This document shows positions 1 through 7,590 of a stretch of DNA of 18,690 bases, piece by piece (the first letter of the stretch is position 1; the number at the start of each line of letters is the position of its first letter). The stretch lies in assembly GCA_964563125.1 (NCBI GenBank), contig CAZLVY010000043.1:1-18690 (forward strand), written 5' to 3'. Both the position numbers and the translations under genes were made by a program. The stretch comes from UBA1368 sp964563125. GTDB taxonomy: Bacteria > Bacillota > Syntrophomonadia > Syntrophomonadales > Syntrophomonadaceae. Below the pieces are notes generated by a model. That model was not told the DNA's origin, searched no databases, and worked only from the letters and a program-made list of their open reading frames with translations.

Positions 1-509
1 TTTCCTCCCGGAGCAGCCAATATTCTTCCTGCTACTTCTTTTTGCATCATTAAAATAGCAGCTTGCAGATGGGTGCATTTTTCCAGCAGTTTAAAAATAA
101 TTAGGGTAGTAATGTTATAAGGTATATTGGCGCAAACTATATACGGTGGCACCTCATTTAATTTAAAAGCTCTTTTTAATTCAGATTCAATATCAGTTAC
201 CAGTATGTCTTGAAAAAGTAACTTTACATTCTCATAGGAACACAATACCTGCTTTAATACAGGCTCAAGGGATTTATCTATATCAATTGCCAGAACGCCT
301 ATATTATTAATAGCTAGCTCTTGAGTTAAAGCTCCTAAACCAGGTCCTATCTCTACAACATATCCACTCTGATTAGAATTTGCGTGATCAGCTATTTTTT
401 TTAGAATATTACCATCTACTAAAAAGTTTTGTCCCCATCTCTTTTTTGGCTTAATGTCATTTTGTTGCATTAATTTATGCAATCCCGTAATAGTTGCCGG
501 TTTATTCAT
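1..509 (-). CDS. rsmA: 16S rRNA dimethyladenosine transferase RsmA (KsgA), C-terminus cut by window edge
   Basis: This enzyme dimethylates two adjacent adenines near the 3' end of 16S rRNA during 30S assembly, using S-adenosylmethionine. The frame opens at ATG 507-509 and runs off the left edge, giving the first 169 residues. The start is preceded by GAGGT at 6-7 nt. Visible hallmarks are the N-terminal KKRWGQNFL (residues 22-30), the SAM-binding motif I EIGPGLGALT (53-62), an acidic motif II (AIDID, 74-78) and the catalytic motif IV NIPYN (128-132). About 100 C-terminal residues, including the small helical domain, lie outside the window. It is downstream of tatD/yabE as in Bacillus, but rnmV is not next to it. 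Identification is firm; only the end is missing. Confidence 0.95.
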   Translation of the reverse strand, partial: MNKPATITGLHKLMQQNDIKPKKRWGQNFLVDGNILKKIADHANSNQSGYVVEIGPGLGALTQELAINNIGVLAIDIDKSLEPVLKQVLCSYENVKLLFQDILVTDIESELKRAFKLNEVPPYIVCANIPYNITTLIIFKLLEKCTHLQAAILMMQKEVAGRILAAPGG

Positions 510-538
510 TGTTTTACCTCTTTGCCTGTTTTAAAACT

Positions 539-544
539 ATTATA
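539..544 (-). promoter_or_regulatory. Candidate -10 box for rsmA
   Basis: The minus strand reads a perfect TATAAT here, about 30 nt upstream of the rsmA ATG and downstream of the terminator that closes the lipoprotein gene, so rsmA plausibly has its own promoter. No good -35 hexamer is visible at 16-18 nt, so the call rests on the -10 box and the position. Confidence 0.4.
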
Positions 545-580
545 CTATAATAATCCCTATATTCTTGAACAAACACAGGA

Positions 581-611
581 CAAAGAAAAACCCGAATTAA
601 ACATTCGGGTT
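581..611 (-). terminator. Intrinsic terminator after the lipoprotein gene
   Basis: A perfect 9-bp stem (589-597 with 603-611, arm AACCCGAAT) with a 5-nt loop lies 8 nt beyond the lipoprotein stop codon. On the minus strand it is followed by TTTTTCTTTG, a usable U-tract. It separates the lipoprotein gene from rsmA. Confidence 0.85.
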
Positions 612-619
612 AAGCTTAA

Positions 620-1369
620 TTAAAAAGCAGGCATTTCCTGTTGTAGTTCTTTACCCAGTTTTTTAATATCAGTTTCGAAGCTTCGGATAGGCCTACCTTC
701 AATTAGTCCTGCTGCTACATCATTTATCCTGCTTATTAAGCCAGGGTCACTGGTTACTAATACTTGTGTAATTCTAGGGTCTGCTCCTCGCAAGCGATTA
801 GCAACTGTCTGTTTAATAGTTTTCATTTTTTCATCATTATTCATTAAGTTACTTTCCAAGGTCAACCCTGCCATAACTACTAAGCCATTTTGATTGGTGA
901 TAGTTGTATCTGTGTTTGTAATTAATTTGGAACCAGGAGCTAAACTTTCAGGCGTATTCATTCCCACGGTGCCAGGATTCGTAGTCATATTGTTATTATT
1001 GGCATTCGTACCAGTTGTCGAGCCGGGATTGGTTATGCTGTCTGTTGCTGGATTACTAGGTACGGTAGAGCGCGGCGCTGTATTGGGCATATTAGGCGCG
1101 ACATTTGTAGCAGGATTATTGGTAGTGTCATTTGGTGTAATAGCAATACTTGATACTACAACAGATGCTTTGCTTACCCCTTCTACTTCTTCAGCTAAAT
1201 TAGATAAACGTCCGGCCAAAACTCTTCTTTCATTTTCAGTCATTTCATTGCTTGTTTGATTCTGATTATTATTTTGTTCTGCCGGTCTTCTAGCCGCTTG
1301 CTGACATCCAACCAGTAAAATACTTAATACCAGAGTAAGGATTAAAAAGATAGTTATTTTTCTCCACAT
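620..1369 (-). CDS. YhcN/YlaJ-type sporulation lipoprotein with a low-complexity insert
   Basis: Predicted membrane-anchored lipoprotein of 249 aa. Residues 1-21 form a basic and hydrophobic signal peptide ending in LLVGC, so Cys22 is the expected lipidated residue. The rest resembles the YhcN/YlaJ spore lipoprotein domain: an N-terminal block (ERRVLAGRLSNLAEEVEGVSKASVVVS, in two pieces around residues 48-73) and a C-terminal block with VVMAGLTLE and ADPRITQVLVTSDPGLISRI, ending near residue 249. Between them sits about 70 residues rich in Asn, Thr, Pro and Gly (79-147), which splits the domain. The start ATG at 1367-1369 has a near-perfect Shine-Dalgarno (AGGAGGTGA). The gene occupies the position of rnmV between yabE and rsmA and has a terminator on each side, so it is probably monocistronic. 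Sporulation expression is inferred from the family, not seen. Confidence 0.75.
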   Translation of the reverse strand: MWRKITIFLILTLVLSILLVGCQQAARRPAEQNNNQNQTSNEMTENERRVLAGRLSNLAEEVEGVSKASVVVSSIAITPNDTTNNPATNVAPNMPNTAPRSTVPSNPATDSITNPGSTTGTNANNNNMTTNPGTVGMNTPESLAPGSKLITNTDTTITNQNGLVVMAGLTLESNLMNNDEKMKTIKQTVANRLRGADPRITQVLVTSDPGLISRINDVAAGLIEGRPIRSFETDIKKLGKELQQEMPAF

Positions 1370-1449
1370 TTTTTATCACCTCCTTTAAATTCACCTTGCT
1401 ATAGTTTTTTGTCTTTATAGCTATTTAAACCGAGGGAAAATTTGGTTAA

Positions 1450-1486
1450 AATAAAAAAATGCCTTCTGTCAAAACAGAAGGCATTT
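1450..1486 (-). terminator. Intrinsic terminator after yabE
   Basis: A perfect 13-bp stem (1457-1469 with 1474-1486, arm AAATGCCTTCTGT) closes a 4-nt loop and is followed on the minus strand by a T-rich run (TTTTATTTT). It lies just beyond the yabE stop at 1497, and isolates yabE from the lipoprotein gene. Confidence 0.9.
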
Positions 1487-1496
1487 ACCTTAAAGC

Positions 1497-2462
1497 CTAA
1501 TCGAGTACATATACTTTGACTGTCCTTCGTCCCCAGCTAAGACACTGAGCACGATCTTCCATAAATAAATCGAGTCTGTCTCCTCTAATAGAGCCGCCTG
1601 TATCTGCTGCCTGAGCATATCCATAACCTTCCACATAAAGTCGGGTGCCTAGTGGAATTACTCCAGGATCAACAGCTACCAGACCTACGGCCGGTTGTTT
1701 ACCGGTAGCAGTGCGGTTGCCGGTATAAGTATAGGCAGAAGCAACCATGTATCGGGCTTCTCTAAAATTGAGACTATTGCCGCTACGGGAAACATTAGTA
1801 ATATTACCCATAGCTATTACCCGATTTACTGGTTCTGAAATGACTTTACTGTCAATTACTTCGCGTTTAACTTCTTGCCCATTATGATAAACAATTTTAA
1901 CTGTATTTTGAGCTAAACCATTTTTTCCAGCTTGAACAGTACGGGTAAGACCCTTTTCCAGAGTGTCATCAATAGTTTTTTCTATCCCAAATTCAACTGA
2001 CTCCTCAACCTGAATTTGTTCCGAAGATACTCTTATAACTTCAATTTCCTGATCAGGTTTGGTTTTTTCGGTAAGAACGGTTTTAACAACATCTTCTCTG
2101 CCCAACTCAAAACCTGCCAGCTTGATAGCTTCTTTGATAGTTATCGGAGTGGAAATAACCTCTCTGGTCTGACCATCAGCAATTATTTTAACTTTAAAAG
2201 CCCTGGTCACAATTATTTGCGCGTCCTTTTCCAGCACACTGGTTAGTGCCGGTTGTACTTTATCTTTCTCCTCTAAATTTATTTGGTTTTTCTCTAAAAC
2301 ATCTGCTACTGTTCGCGCAAAATAAGCGCGTGTCTCGATTTTTTCACCATCTACCAGGATGGTAACTGGCTTTTGTAAGGCAAAGAATTGGCTTCCCAGG
2401 AGTAACCCTATGCTGATTAGTCCAGCTAACAGGTAAGTCCTCTTCTTAGACCACACAAGCAT
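1497..2462 (-). CDS. yabE: YabE-like cell-wall protein: DUF348 repeats, G5 domain, C-terminal 3D domain
   Basis: Predicted exported cell-wall-active protein related to resuscitation/germination factors. The preferred start is ATG 2460-2462 (321 aa), about 9 nt after AAAGG. An ATG at 2471 lies too close to that site, and a longer frame to 2540 has no ribosome site and would overlap the promoter. Residues 8-27 form a single hydrophobic signal or anchor segment after a KKR cluster. Next come two DUF348-like repeats (VTILVDGEKIETRAY and FKVKIIADGQTREV regions), a G5 domain (VEESVEFGIEKTID to EPVNRVIAMG), and a 3D domain with its three aspartates (VAVDPGVIPLGT, AADTGG, GDRLDLFM). 3D domains resemble lytic transglycosylase folds such as MltA; peptidoglycan cleavage here is inferred. 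Gene order with tatD and metG matches B. subtilis. Confidence 0.88.
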   Translation of the reverse strand: MLVWSKKRTYLLAGLISIGLLLGSQFFALQKPVTILVDGEKIETRAYFARTVADVLEKNQINLEEKDKVQPALTSVLEKDAQIIVTRAFKVKIIADGQTREVISTPITIKEAIKLAGFELGREDVVKTVLTEKTKPDQEIEVIRVSSEQIQVEESVEFGIEKTIDDTLEKGLTRTVQAGKNGLAQNTVKIVYHNGQEVKREVIDSKVISEPVNRVIAMGNITNVSRSGNSLNFREARYMVASAYTYTGNRTATGKQPAVGLVAVDPGVIPLGTRLYVEGYGYAQAADTGGSIRGDRLDLFMEDRAQCLSWGRRTVKVYVLD

Positions 2463-2518
2463 TTTTTTCATTCCTTTCTTTTTCCATACCAAAAAATTTG
2501 TTATGGAAGATCCTCTAC

Positions 2519-2548
2519 ATTTTAAACAAATGGTTAGCAAAATGTCAA
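2519..2548 (-). promoter_or_regulatory. Sigma-A-type promoter of yabE
   Basis: The minus strand shows a perfect TTGACA (2543-2548), an 18-nt spacer and TAAAAT (2519-2524), about 57 nt upstream of the chosen yabE start. The -10 lies inside the longer alternative yabE frame, which supports the shorter start. Confidence 0.65.
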
Positions 2549-2682
2549 ACTGCTACCATTTAATGTAAGTATGACCTGCTAATATAACATTTAAACTTTT
2601 TTAAAAATACTTTCCTCTATTGCATATTATTCATATTCAAAAAAAAAGTTTGTTATTAAGGAATTATATGGAAAATGCTGTG

Positions 2683-3450
2683 TTATTGTTTTATGCGGAA
2701 AACCCTGTGAGCATTTAAAGTGGTCTGATAAGCTATTTCCTCGATAGTCTTTTGCCGTAACTTGGCAATTTTTTCTGCTACCAATAAAACATTTGCAGGT
2801 TCGTTGGTTTTTCCCCGATATGGTTCGGGGGTTAAATAGGGGCAATCTGTCTCCACTAGTAATCTGTCTAAAGGCATCTTAGCCGCTACTTCATGAGTCT
2901 TTTTCGCATTCTTAAAAGTTACCGGCCCAGCAAAAGAAATATGTAACCCGAGCTTCATTAATTCTACTGCTAATGGCATGTGCCCGGAATAACAATGCAT
3001 TATGCCCCCATTTACGCCACCTCTTTCCGCTTTTAAGGTGTCCAAAACCTCCTGGTGAGCATCCCGGTCATGTATCACTACCGGTTTATTTAATTCTCTG
3101 GCAAGTTTAAGCTGCGCTAGAAAAGCTTTTTGCTGAACTTCCTGAGGTGATAAATTACGATAAAAATCCAAACCTATTTCACCAATTGCCACTACTTTCG
3201 GTTGGCACCCCAAATCATACAGTTTGGCCAATAAATTGTCATCAAGCTCTTTCGAATCATGCGGATGTACTCCTATAACGGCGTATACTTCCTTATATTT
3301 TCGGGCCAGGTTTAAAGCTGTAACCGAGGATTCATAGTCATAACCTATACAAACTACTTTTTCTACTCCGTTATCTGCTGCCCTTTTTAAGACCGCCTTA
3401 ACATCCTGATAAGCTTCATCCTGCAAATGGGCATGGGTATCAACTAACAT
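2683..3450 (-). CDS. tatD: TatD-family metal-dependent deoxyribonuclease (YabD)
   Basis: Predicted cytosolic metal-dependent hydrolase of the TatD/YcfH amidohydrolase-fold family, 255 aa, the usual length. Members act as 3'-5' DNases or on D-aminoacyl-tRNA; the substrate cannot be read from the sequence. The metal ligands are visible: HxH at His6/His8 (DTHAHL), Glu91 (GEIGLDFYR), His127 (VVIHDRDA), His152 (MHCYSGH) and Asp202 (VETDCPYLTPEPYRGK). The ATG at 3448-3450 sits 6 nt after AGGAGGAG. It starts 25 nt after the metG stop, so the two genes are almost certainly cotranscribed, as metS-yabD are in Bacillus. No convincing terminator was found between it and yabE, but yabE has its own promoter. 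Confidence 0.94.
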   Translation of the reverse strand: MLVDTHAHLQDEAYQDVKAVLKRAADNGVEKVVCIGYDYESSVTALNLARKYKEVYAVIGVHPHDSKELDDNLLAKLYDLGCQPKVVAIGEIGLDFYRNLSPQEVQQKAFLAQLKLARELNKPVVIHDRDAHQEVLDTLKAERGGVNGGIMHCYSGHMPLAVELMKLGLHISFAGPVTFKNAKKTHEVAAKMPLDRLLVETDCPYLTPEPYRGKTNEPANVLLVAEKIAKLRQKTIEEIAYQTTLNAHRVFRIKQ

Positions 3451-3475
3451 GTGGTCTCCTCCTGTTTTGTGGTAA

Positions 3476-5440
3476 TTACTTTACCCGGTTTCCGGCACTA
3501 ATATCACTCTGTATCATCAATACCTCTACGTTATCCGCATCTGAGGCAGCCAGAATCATGCCTTCAGACAGTGTTCCTCTAAGCTTTGTCGGTTTTAGGT
3601 TGGCTACAATTACTACCTTTTTGCCAATCAGCTGTTCGGGTTCATAGTGGCGGGCAATGCCTGCTACAACTGTACGCTCTTCTTCTCCTACCTTTACTCT
3701 CATAATCAATAGCTTGTCAGCCTTTTCCATCTTTTCGCAAGCAATAATCTGCGCCACTCTTAAATCAAGGCGAGCAAATTCTTCAATGGTCACATATTCT
3801 TTTTCCTTTACCGGTTCAACTTCAGTAACTGGTTGTAAATTATCATTTAATTGTTCTTTATTTTCTTCCATTTTTGCATCCATTATTTTCTCCTCCATCT
3901 GTTTTAAATCTATTCGGGGAAAAAGCACTTCCCTTTTAATAACCTGAGCTCCTACCGGGCTAATACCCCACTCGCCGGCAGCCTCCCATTCAATTTCCTG
4001 CGGATTTACAAAAATGTTTAGCTGTTCATTTGCCCGCGAAGGTAACTGAGGCATAGTGGGAGCCATTAGAACTATTGCAATCCTTATACATTCAACCAGA
4101 TTATATAAAACTGTCCCTAAACGGTCTTTTTGTTTAGCCTCTTTTGCCAAACGCCATGGTTCAGTTTCATCAATATATTTGTTAGCGCGGGAGATTAATT
4201 TTAAGCTGCTGATTAAGTAAGAGGAAAAATCCAATTTATCTAGCTTGGATGTAGCTTCTTGATAAGCTTGTGCCGCAGCTTGTTTTAATTCCTCATCTAC
4301 AGGCTCTGCCTGCAACGGCTCTGGTACTTTTCCGGCAAAGTACTTGATTATCATCGCCGCCGTTCGGCTGATCAGATTACCTAAATCATTGGCCAAATCT
4401 GAATTTATACGGTTAACCAGCATTTCCTCGGAATACATGCCATCCTGACCATAGCTCATTTCTTTGACTAAATAATAGCGAATAGCATCTACACCATATT
4501 TCTCTACTAATATTTGAGGGTCTATAACATTGCCTTTCGACTTTGACATTTTGCCCCCATCTAACATAATCCAACCATGGGCAAATACTTTTTTTGGTAA
4601 AGGTAAATTTACCGCCATCAGCATAATAGGCCAAATGATAGCATGGAAGCGTAAAATATCTTTGGCCATTAGATGCACATCTGCCGGCCAGTATTTAGAA
4701 AACAGCTCCTCATCCTGAGCGTATCCTATCCCTGTCAGATAATTAATTAAAGCGTCAAACCATACATAAACCACATGCTTTTCATTAAAAGGAACAGGAA
4801 TGCCCCATTTAAAAGTAGTCCGGGAAACGCACAGGTCTTCCAGCCCGCCTTTAATAAAATTAACAACTTCATTACGCCTGGATTCGGGTTGAATAAATTC
4901 AGAATGGTTATTAATATGTTCCAGCAAACGGTCAGCATATTTAGCCATTTTAAAGAAGTAGCTTTCTTCTTTTAATAGTTGAACCTCACGTTCACAATCA
5001 GGACATTTGCCATCTACTAACTGCCTTTCCGTAAAGAAAGTTTCACAGGGAAGACAGTACCAACCTTCATATTCTGAGATATAAATATCACCCTGGTCAT
5101 AGACCTGTTGAAATAATTTCTGCACCACCTGCTGATGTCTACCTTCAGTGGTCCTGATAAAATCAGTGTTGGTTATTAAGAGGGTATCCCATAGCCGGCG
5201 GATATTGCTAACTATTTCGTCTGTATAGGCCAGCGGTGTCATATTCTTTTCCCCCGCTGCTTTTTCTATTTTTTGCCCATGTTCATCAGTACCTGTCAGG
5301 TAAAAAACCTCATATCCCTGCATTCTTTTAAATCTTGCTATACAGTCTGCAGCTACCGTCGTATATGCATGGCCAATATGAAGATTGTCGCTGGGATAAT
5401 ATATAGGTGTAGTAATATAAAAGTTTTTATTTTTCCGCAT
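3476..5440 (-). CDS. metG: Methionyl-tRNA synthetase with C-terminal tRNA-binding domain
   Basis: Charges tRNA-Met with methionine in the cytosol; class I synthetase of 654 aa. The start is placed at ATG 5438-5440, 8 nt after GGAGG; a GTG at 5455 overlaps the ribosome site itself. Residues 1-290 hold the Rossmann catalytic core with HIGH (21-24) and a CP domain with one zinc knuckle, CxxC at 129/132 and CxxC at 146/149. KMSKS is at 297-301, followed by an alpha-helical anticodon domain. After a charged linker (about 520-545) comes an EMAP/Arc1p-like tRNA-binding domain starting near EEFARLDLRVAQII, typical of the Bacillus/Clostridium form. It is divergent from abrB and heads a metG-tatD pair. 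I looked for a T-box antiterminator motif in the leader (5456-5730) and saw none. Confidence 0.96.
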   Translation of the reverse strand: MRKNKNFYITTPIYYPSDNLHIGHAYTTVAADCIARFKRMQGYEVFYLTGTDEHGQKIEKAAGEKNMTPLAYTDEIVSNIRRLWDTLLITNTDFIRTTEGRHQQVVQKLFQQVYDQGDIYISEYEGWYCLPCETFFTERQLVDGKCPDCEREVQLLKEESYFFKMAKYADRLLEHINNHSEFIQPESRRNEVVNFIKGGLEDLCVSRTTFKWGIPVPFNEKHVVYVWFDALINYLTGIGYAQDEELFSKYWPADVHLMAKDILRFHAIIWPIMLMAVNLPLPKKVFAHGWIMLDGGKMSKSKGNVIDPQILVEKYGVDAIRYYLVKEMSYGQDGMYSEEMLVNRINSDLANDLGNLISRTAAMIIKYFAGKVPEPLQAEPVDEELKQAAAQAYQEATSKLDKLDFSSYLISSLKLISRANKYIDETEPWRLAKEAKQKDRLGTVLYNLVECIRIAIVLMAPTMPQLPSRANEQLNIFVNPQEIEWEAAGEWGISPVGAQVIKREVLFPRIDLKQMEEKIMDAKMEENKEQLNDNLQPVTEVEPVKEKEYVTIEEFARLDLRVAQIIACEKMEKADKLLIMRVKVGEEERTVVAGIARHYEPEQLIGKKVVIVANLKPTKLRGTLSEGMILAASDADNVEVLMIQSDISAGNRVK

Positions 5441-5644
5441 GATTGGTCCCTCCACAAATTTTTAAACTAAGCTGTTCCATTTTCTTATTAACAGTCGGAT
5501 TCATTTATTCTGCGGTATATGTTGTATAGTTTACCACAAAAATCCCTTCATATGCTCATGTTATAAGCACCTATCAGTACCTCTTCATCTTTAATTAGTT
5601 GAATGCAAAATTTATACATTAAAGCCTTTTATATGTTTTTTTGT

Positions 5645-5740
5645 CCATAAATGTTGAAATATACTTGACTAATTCTACCATCTTTGGTATATTTGCCATG
5701 GATTAAATTAACAAGGAGGATTTACCGTAAATGTTGAAAT
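5645..5740 (+). repeat. 80-bp-offset direct repeat flanking the abrB promoter and covering its start codon
   Basis: The 16-mer CCATAAATGTTGAAAT at 5645-5660 recurs as CCGTAAATGTTGAAAT at 5725-5740, differing at one base, exactly 80 bp apart. The upstream copy ends 4 nt before the abrB -35 box; the downstream copy contains the abrB ATG. It could be a pair of autoregulatory sites or a remnant of a local duplication. Confidence 0.6.
5665..5693 (+). promoter_or_regulatory. abrB promoter with an inverted repeat in its spacer
   Basis: TTGACT (5665-5670), a 17-nt spacer and TATATT (5688-5693) form a good sigma-A promoter about 38 nt upstream of the abrB start. An inverted repeat TACCA-TCTT-TGGTA (5676-5689) fills the spacer and touches the -10 box, which is where a repressor, perhaps AbrB itself, would block polymerase. 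The regulator is inferred. Confidence 0.65.
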
Positions 5741-5982
5741 CAACAGGAGTAGTAAGGAAAGTTGACGAATTAGGCCGCATAGTTATTCCCATTGAACTTA
5801 GAAGAACCATGGGTATCGAAGAAAAAGACGCTCTGGAAATCTATGTAGACAGCGAAAAAATAATTTTAAAAAAATATGAACCAGCTTGTATTTTCTGTAG
5901 TAATGCGGAGGATGTAGTAAATTACAAGGGTAAAAACATCTGCAAAAGCTGTCTAACTCAATTAAGCAAACAAGTTGGTTAG
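5731..5982 (+). CDS. abrB: AbrB/SpoVT-family transition-state regulator with C-terminal zinc-type CxxC pairs
   Basis: Small DNA-binding regulator of 83 aa. Residues 1-50 are the swapped-hairpin AbrB domain (KSTGVVRKVDELGRIVIP at 3-20, then ELRRTMGI), nearly the classical AbrB signature. The C-terminus differs from B. subtilis AbrB: CIFC and CKSC, about 18 residues apart, look like a zinc knuckle, a form common in Clostridia as far as I recall. The ATG follows AAGGAGGA by 10 nt. The family represses post-exponential and sporulation genes and binds its own promoter. It stands divergent to metG and convergent with rsmI, overlapping the rsmI stop by 4 nt, with no terminator in between. Position and orientation match abrB in B. 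subtilis. SpoVT or Abh are alternative names by family only. Confidence 0.9.
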   Translation: MLKSTGVVRKVDELGRIVIPIELRRTMGIEEKDALEIYVDSEKIILKKYEPACIFCSNAEDVVNYKGKNICKSCLTQLSKQVG

Positions 5983-6809
5983 TTATCATTTTCGACAAAG
6001 TATTTATACAAGATCGCTTTTTTGATTTGATATTCCCGGGCCTTATTTTTTAAGGCCTCTTTTTTATCCATACCCGACCGCATAAGCTCTTTTACTTCCT
6101 CTGTTATTACTTGGATGTCAGGTGGTTCATTACTCTTTTCTACCCCCGCTATTAATAAACAGATTTCTCCTCTGGGGGGATTTACGCCAAAATACTCTTT
6201 TAGTTCTTCAGCCCGGCCTCGCTTTACTTCCTCAAATTTTTTTGTCAGTTCACGTACTATTACCAACTTACGGTCAAAACCTAATACCGCTTCTATATCA
6301 ACTAAAGTTGCCAATAAGCGATGTGGTGCTTCATACAAAATAACGGTTCTGGTCTCAGTTAAATACTGCTGTAAACTTTGCCTTCTCTTCCCTGAGCGCA
6401 CCGGCAGGAAACCGGCAAAAATAAATGAAGTACTATCCAATCCTGAAATGGACAGTGCGGCAATTAAGGCTGACGGACCTGGAATAACTTCGATTCTAAT
6501 ATTTTCAATAATTGCTCTCTTCACTAACAATTCTCCGGGGTCGGAAATGCTAGGCATCCCGGCATCGGTAACCAAAGCTATGCTTTTCCCTGTCAATAGC
6601 TGCTCTATTAAAAAGTCTTCTTTTTCCTGTGTGCTATGTTCATGATAGCTGACCAGCCTTTTTTTAATTTTGTAACGATTTAGTAATTTAATAGTATGGC
6701 GGGTATCCTCACAGGCAATTAAGTCAACTTGACGCAAAGTTTTTAGTAATCTGATACTTACATCTTCCAAATTACCTATTGGTGTGCCACAAACAAAAAG
6801 TACTGCCAT
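5979..6809 (-). CDS. rsmI: 16S rRNA (cytidine1402-2'-O)-methyltransferase RsmI
   Basis: SAM-dependent methyltransferase for the 2'-OH of C1402 in the ribosomal P site, 276 aa, the usual size. It has the tetrapyrrole-methylase fold signatures: GTPIGNLED (8-16), ACEDTRHT (32-39), a GxPxISDPG loop (VTDAGMPSISDPG, 80-92), PGPSALIAALS (110-120) and FAGFLP (131-136). ATG 6807-6809 has AGGAG 9 nt upstream, inside the last codons of trmN6, and begins 6 nt past the trmN6 stop. The last codons cross the stop of the convergent abrB (TAG on plus against TAA on minus). It corresponds to yabC; yazA, which lies between yabB and yabC in B. subtilis, is absent. Confidence 0.95.
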   Translation of the reverse strand: MAVLFVCGTPIGNLEDVSIRLLKTLRQVDLIACEDTRHTIKLLNRYKIKKRLVSYHEHSTQEKEDFLIEQLLTGKSIALVTDAGMPSISDPGELLVKRAIIENIRIEVIPGPSALIAALSISGLDSTSFIFAGFLPVRSGKRRQSLQQYLTETRTVILYEAPHRLLATLVDIEAVLGFDRKLVIVRELTKKFEEVKRGRAEELKEYFGVNPPRGEICLLIAGVEKSNEPPDIQVITEEVKELMRSGMDKKEALKNKAREYQIKKAILYKYFVENDN

Positions 6810-6815
6810 TTATAA

Positions 6816-7586
6816 TCAACTCCTGTCTTCCCCATCAATTAAATTATACATCTGCGTAATCTCCTGACTGTATTTCCCTTGTTCAGTATAAATAATTAAC
6901 GGTGGCAAAATTTTCGGAAGCCTGTTTCCATCTTTTTCTCCCTCGAGCAAAAATAATTTAGCTTTTTCATCTAAACATGAATGGATAAAGCGAATTCTGT
7001 TTGCGGCTATTCTCTGGGTTGAAAAAAGTTGCAGGACTTCTTGTAATCTATCACAAGTGTAGATTATACAAAGTTTACCTCCTGGGATAAGAATATATCT
7101 TGCCGCAGCAATTATTTGTTCAAGGTCAACTAAAATTTCATGCCGGGCAACTGCCTTCTCAAGGTTTTGGCTCAAATGTCCGCTTCCTTTTTTCCAAAAG
7201 GGCGGATTACAGGTGACAATATCTGCAAATGAAGGATGCAAAACCTCGCTAATATTTTTTATATCTCCTTTTATAATTCTGATCCGTTGTTGTAAACTAT
7301 TATATTTAACGCTACGCTCTGCTCTGCTTAGCATTTCTGCCTGAATTTCCACACCGATTATTTTAAGGTCGGGTTTGCGATATGATAGAAGATGAGGAAT
7401 TATAGCATGACCTGTACCTAAATCAACCGCTTCTTTAACTCCAATCAATTGGGGGAAATATGCTAATAGGACCGCATCAATAGAAAAGCGATAACCTCTG
7501 AGAGGTTGAATTAAACGCATTCCGCCAATTAATAAGTCGTCTAAGCTCTCAGTTTCAGGATTGAAAATATTTGTTAGTTTCGACAC
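6816..7586 (-). CDS. trmN6: tRNA1(Val) (adenine37-N6)-methyltransferase-like protein (TrmN6/YabB)
   Basis: Class I SAM-dependent N6-adenine methyltransferase, 256 aa. The SAM site is VDLGTGHAIIPHL (residues 54-66) followed by an acidic strand (IIGVEIQAEM), and the catalytic motif IV is CNPPFW, a standard (D/N)PP(Y/F) of amino-methyltransferases. The N-terminal DDLLIGGMRLIQPLRGYRFSIDAVLLAYF is the usual start block of YabB/YfiC proteins. A GTG start is chosen at 7584-7586, since GGGAG lies 7 nt upstream and overlaps the end of yabA, whose stop is 4 nt away. By homology to E. coli YfiC it would make m6A37 in a tRNA; the exact tRNA in Firmicutes is not certain. Confidence 0.88.
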   Translation of the reverse strand: MSKLTNIFNPETESLDDLLIGGMRLIQPLRGYRFSIDAVLLAYFPQLIGVKEAVDLGTGHAIIPHLLSYRKPDLKIIGVEIQAEMLSRAERSVKYNSLQQRIRIIKGDIKNISEVLHPSFADIVTCNPPFWKKGSGHLSQNLEKAVARHEILVDLEQIIAAARYILIPGGKLCIIYTCDRLQEVLQLFSTQRIAANRIRFIHSCLDEKAKLFLLEGEKDGNRLPKILPPLIIYTEQGKYSQEITQMYNLIDGEDRS

Positions 7587-7590
7587 TAGG

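Noticed and set aside
894..1259. Plus-strand open frame of 121 codons opposite the lipoprotein gene
   Set aside because: It is the mirror of the low-complexity tract, has no ribosome site and no recognisable domain; the lipoprotein on the minus strand has a signal peptide, lipobox and strong Shine-Dalgarno.
5456..5730. T-box or S-box riboswitch in the metG leader
   Set aside because: No conserved T-box antiterminator sequence and no terminator hairpin before metG could be found.
6115..6645. Plus-strand open frame of 176 codons inside rsmI
   Set aside because: Entirely opposite a well-conserved rsmI with all family motifs, with no ribosome site of its own; a shadow frame.
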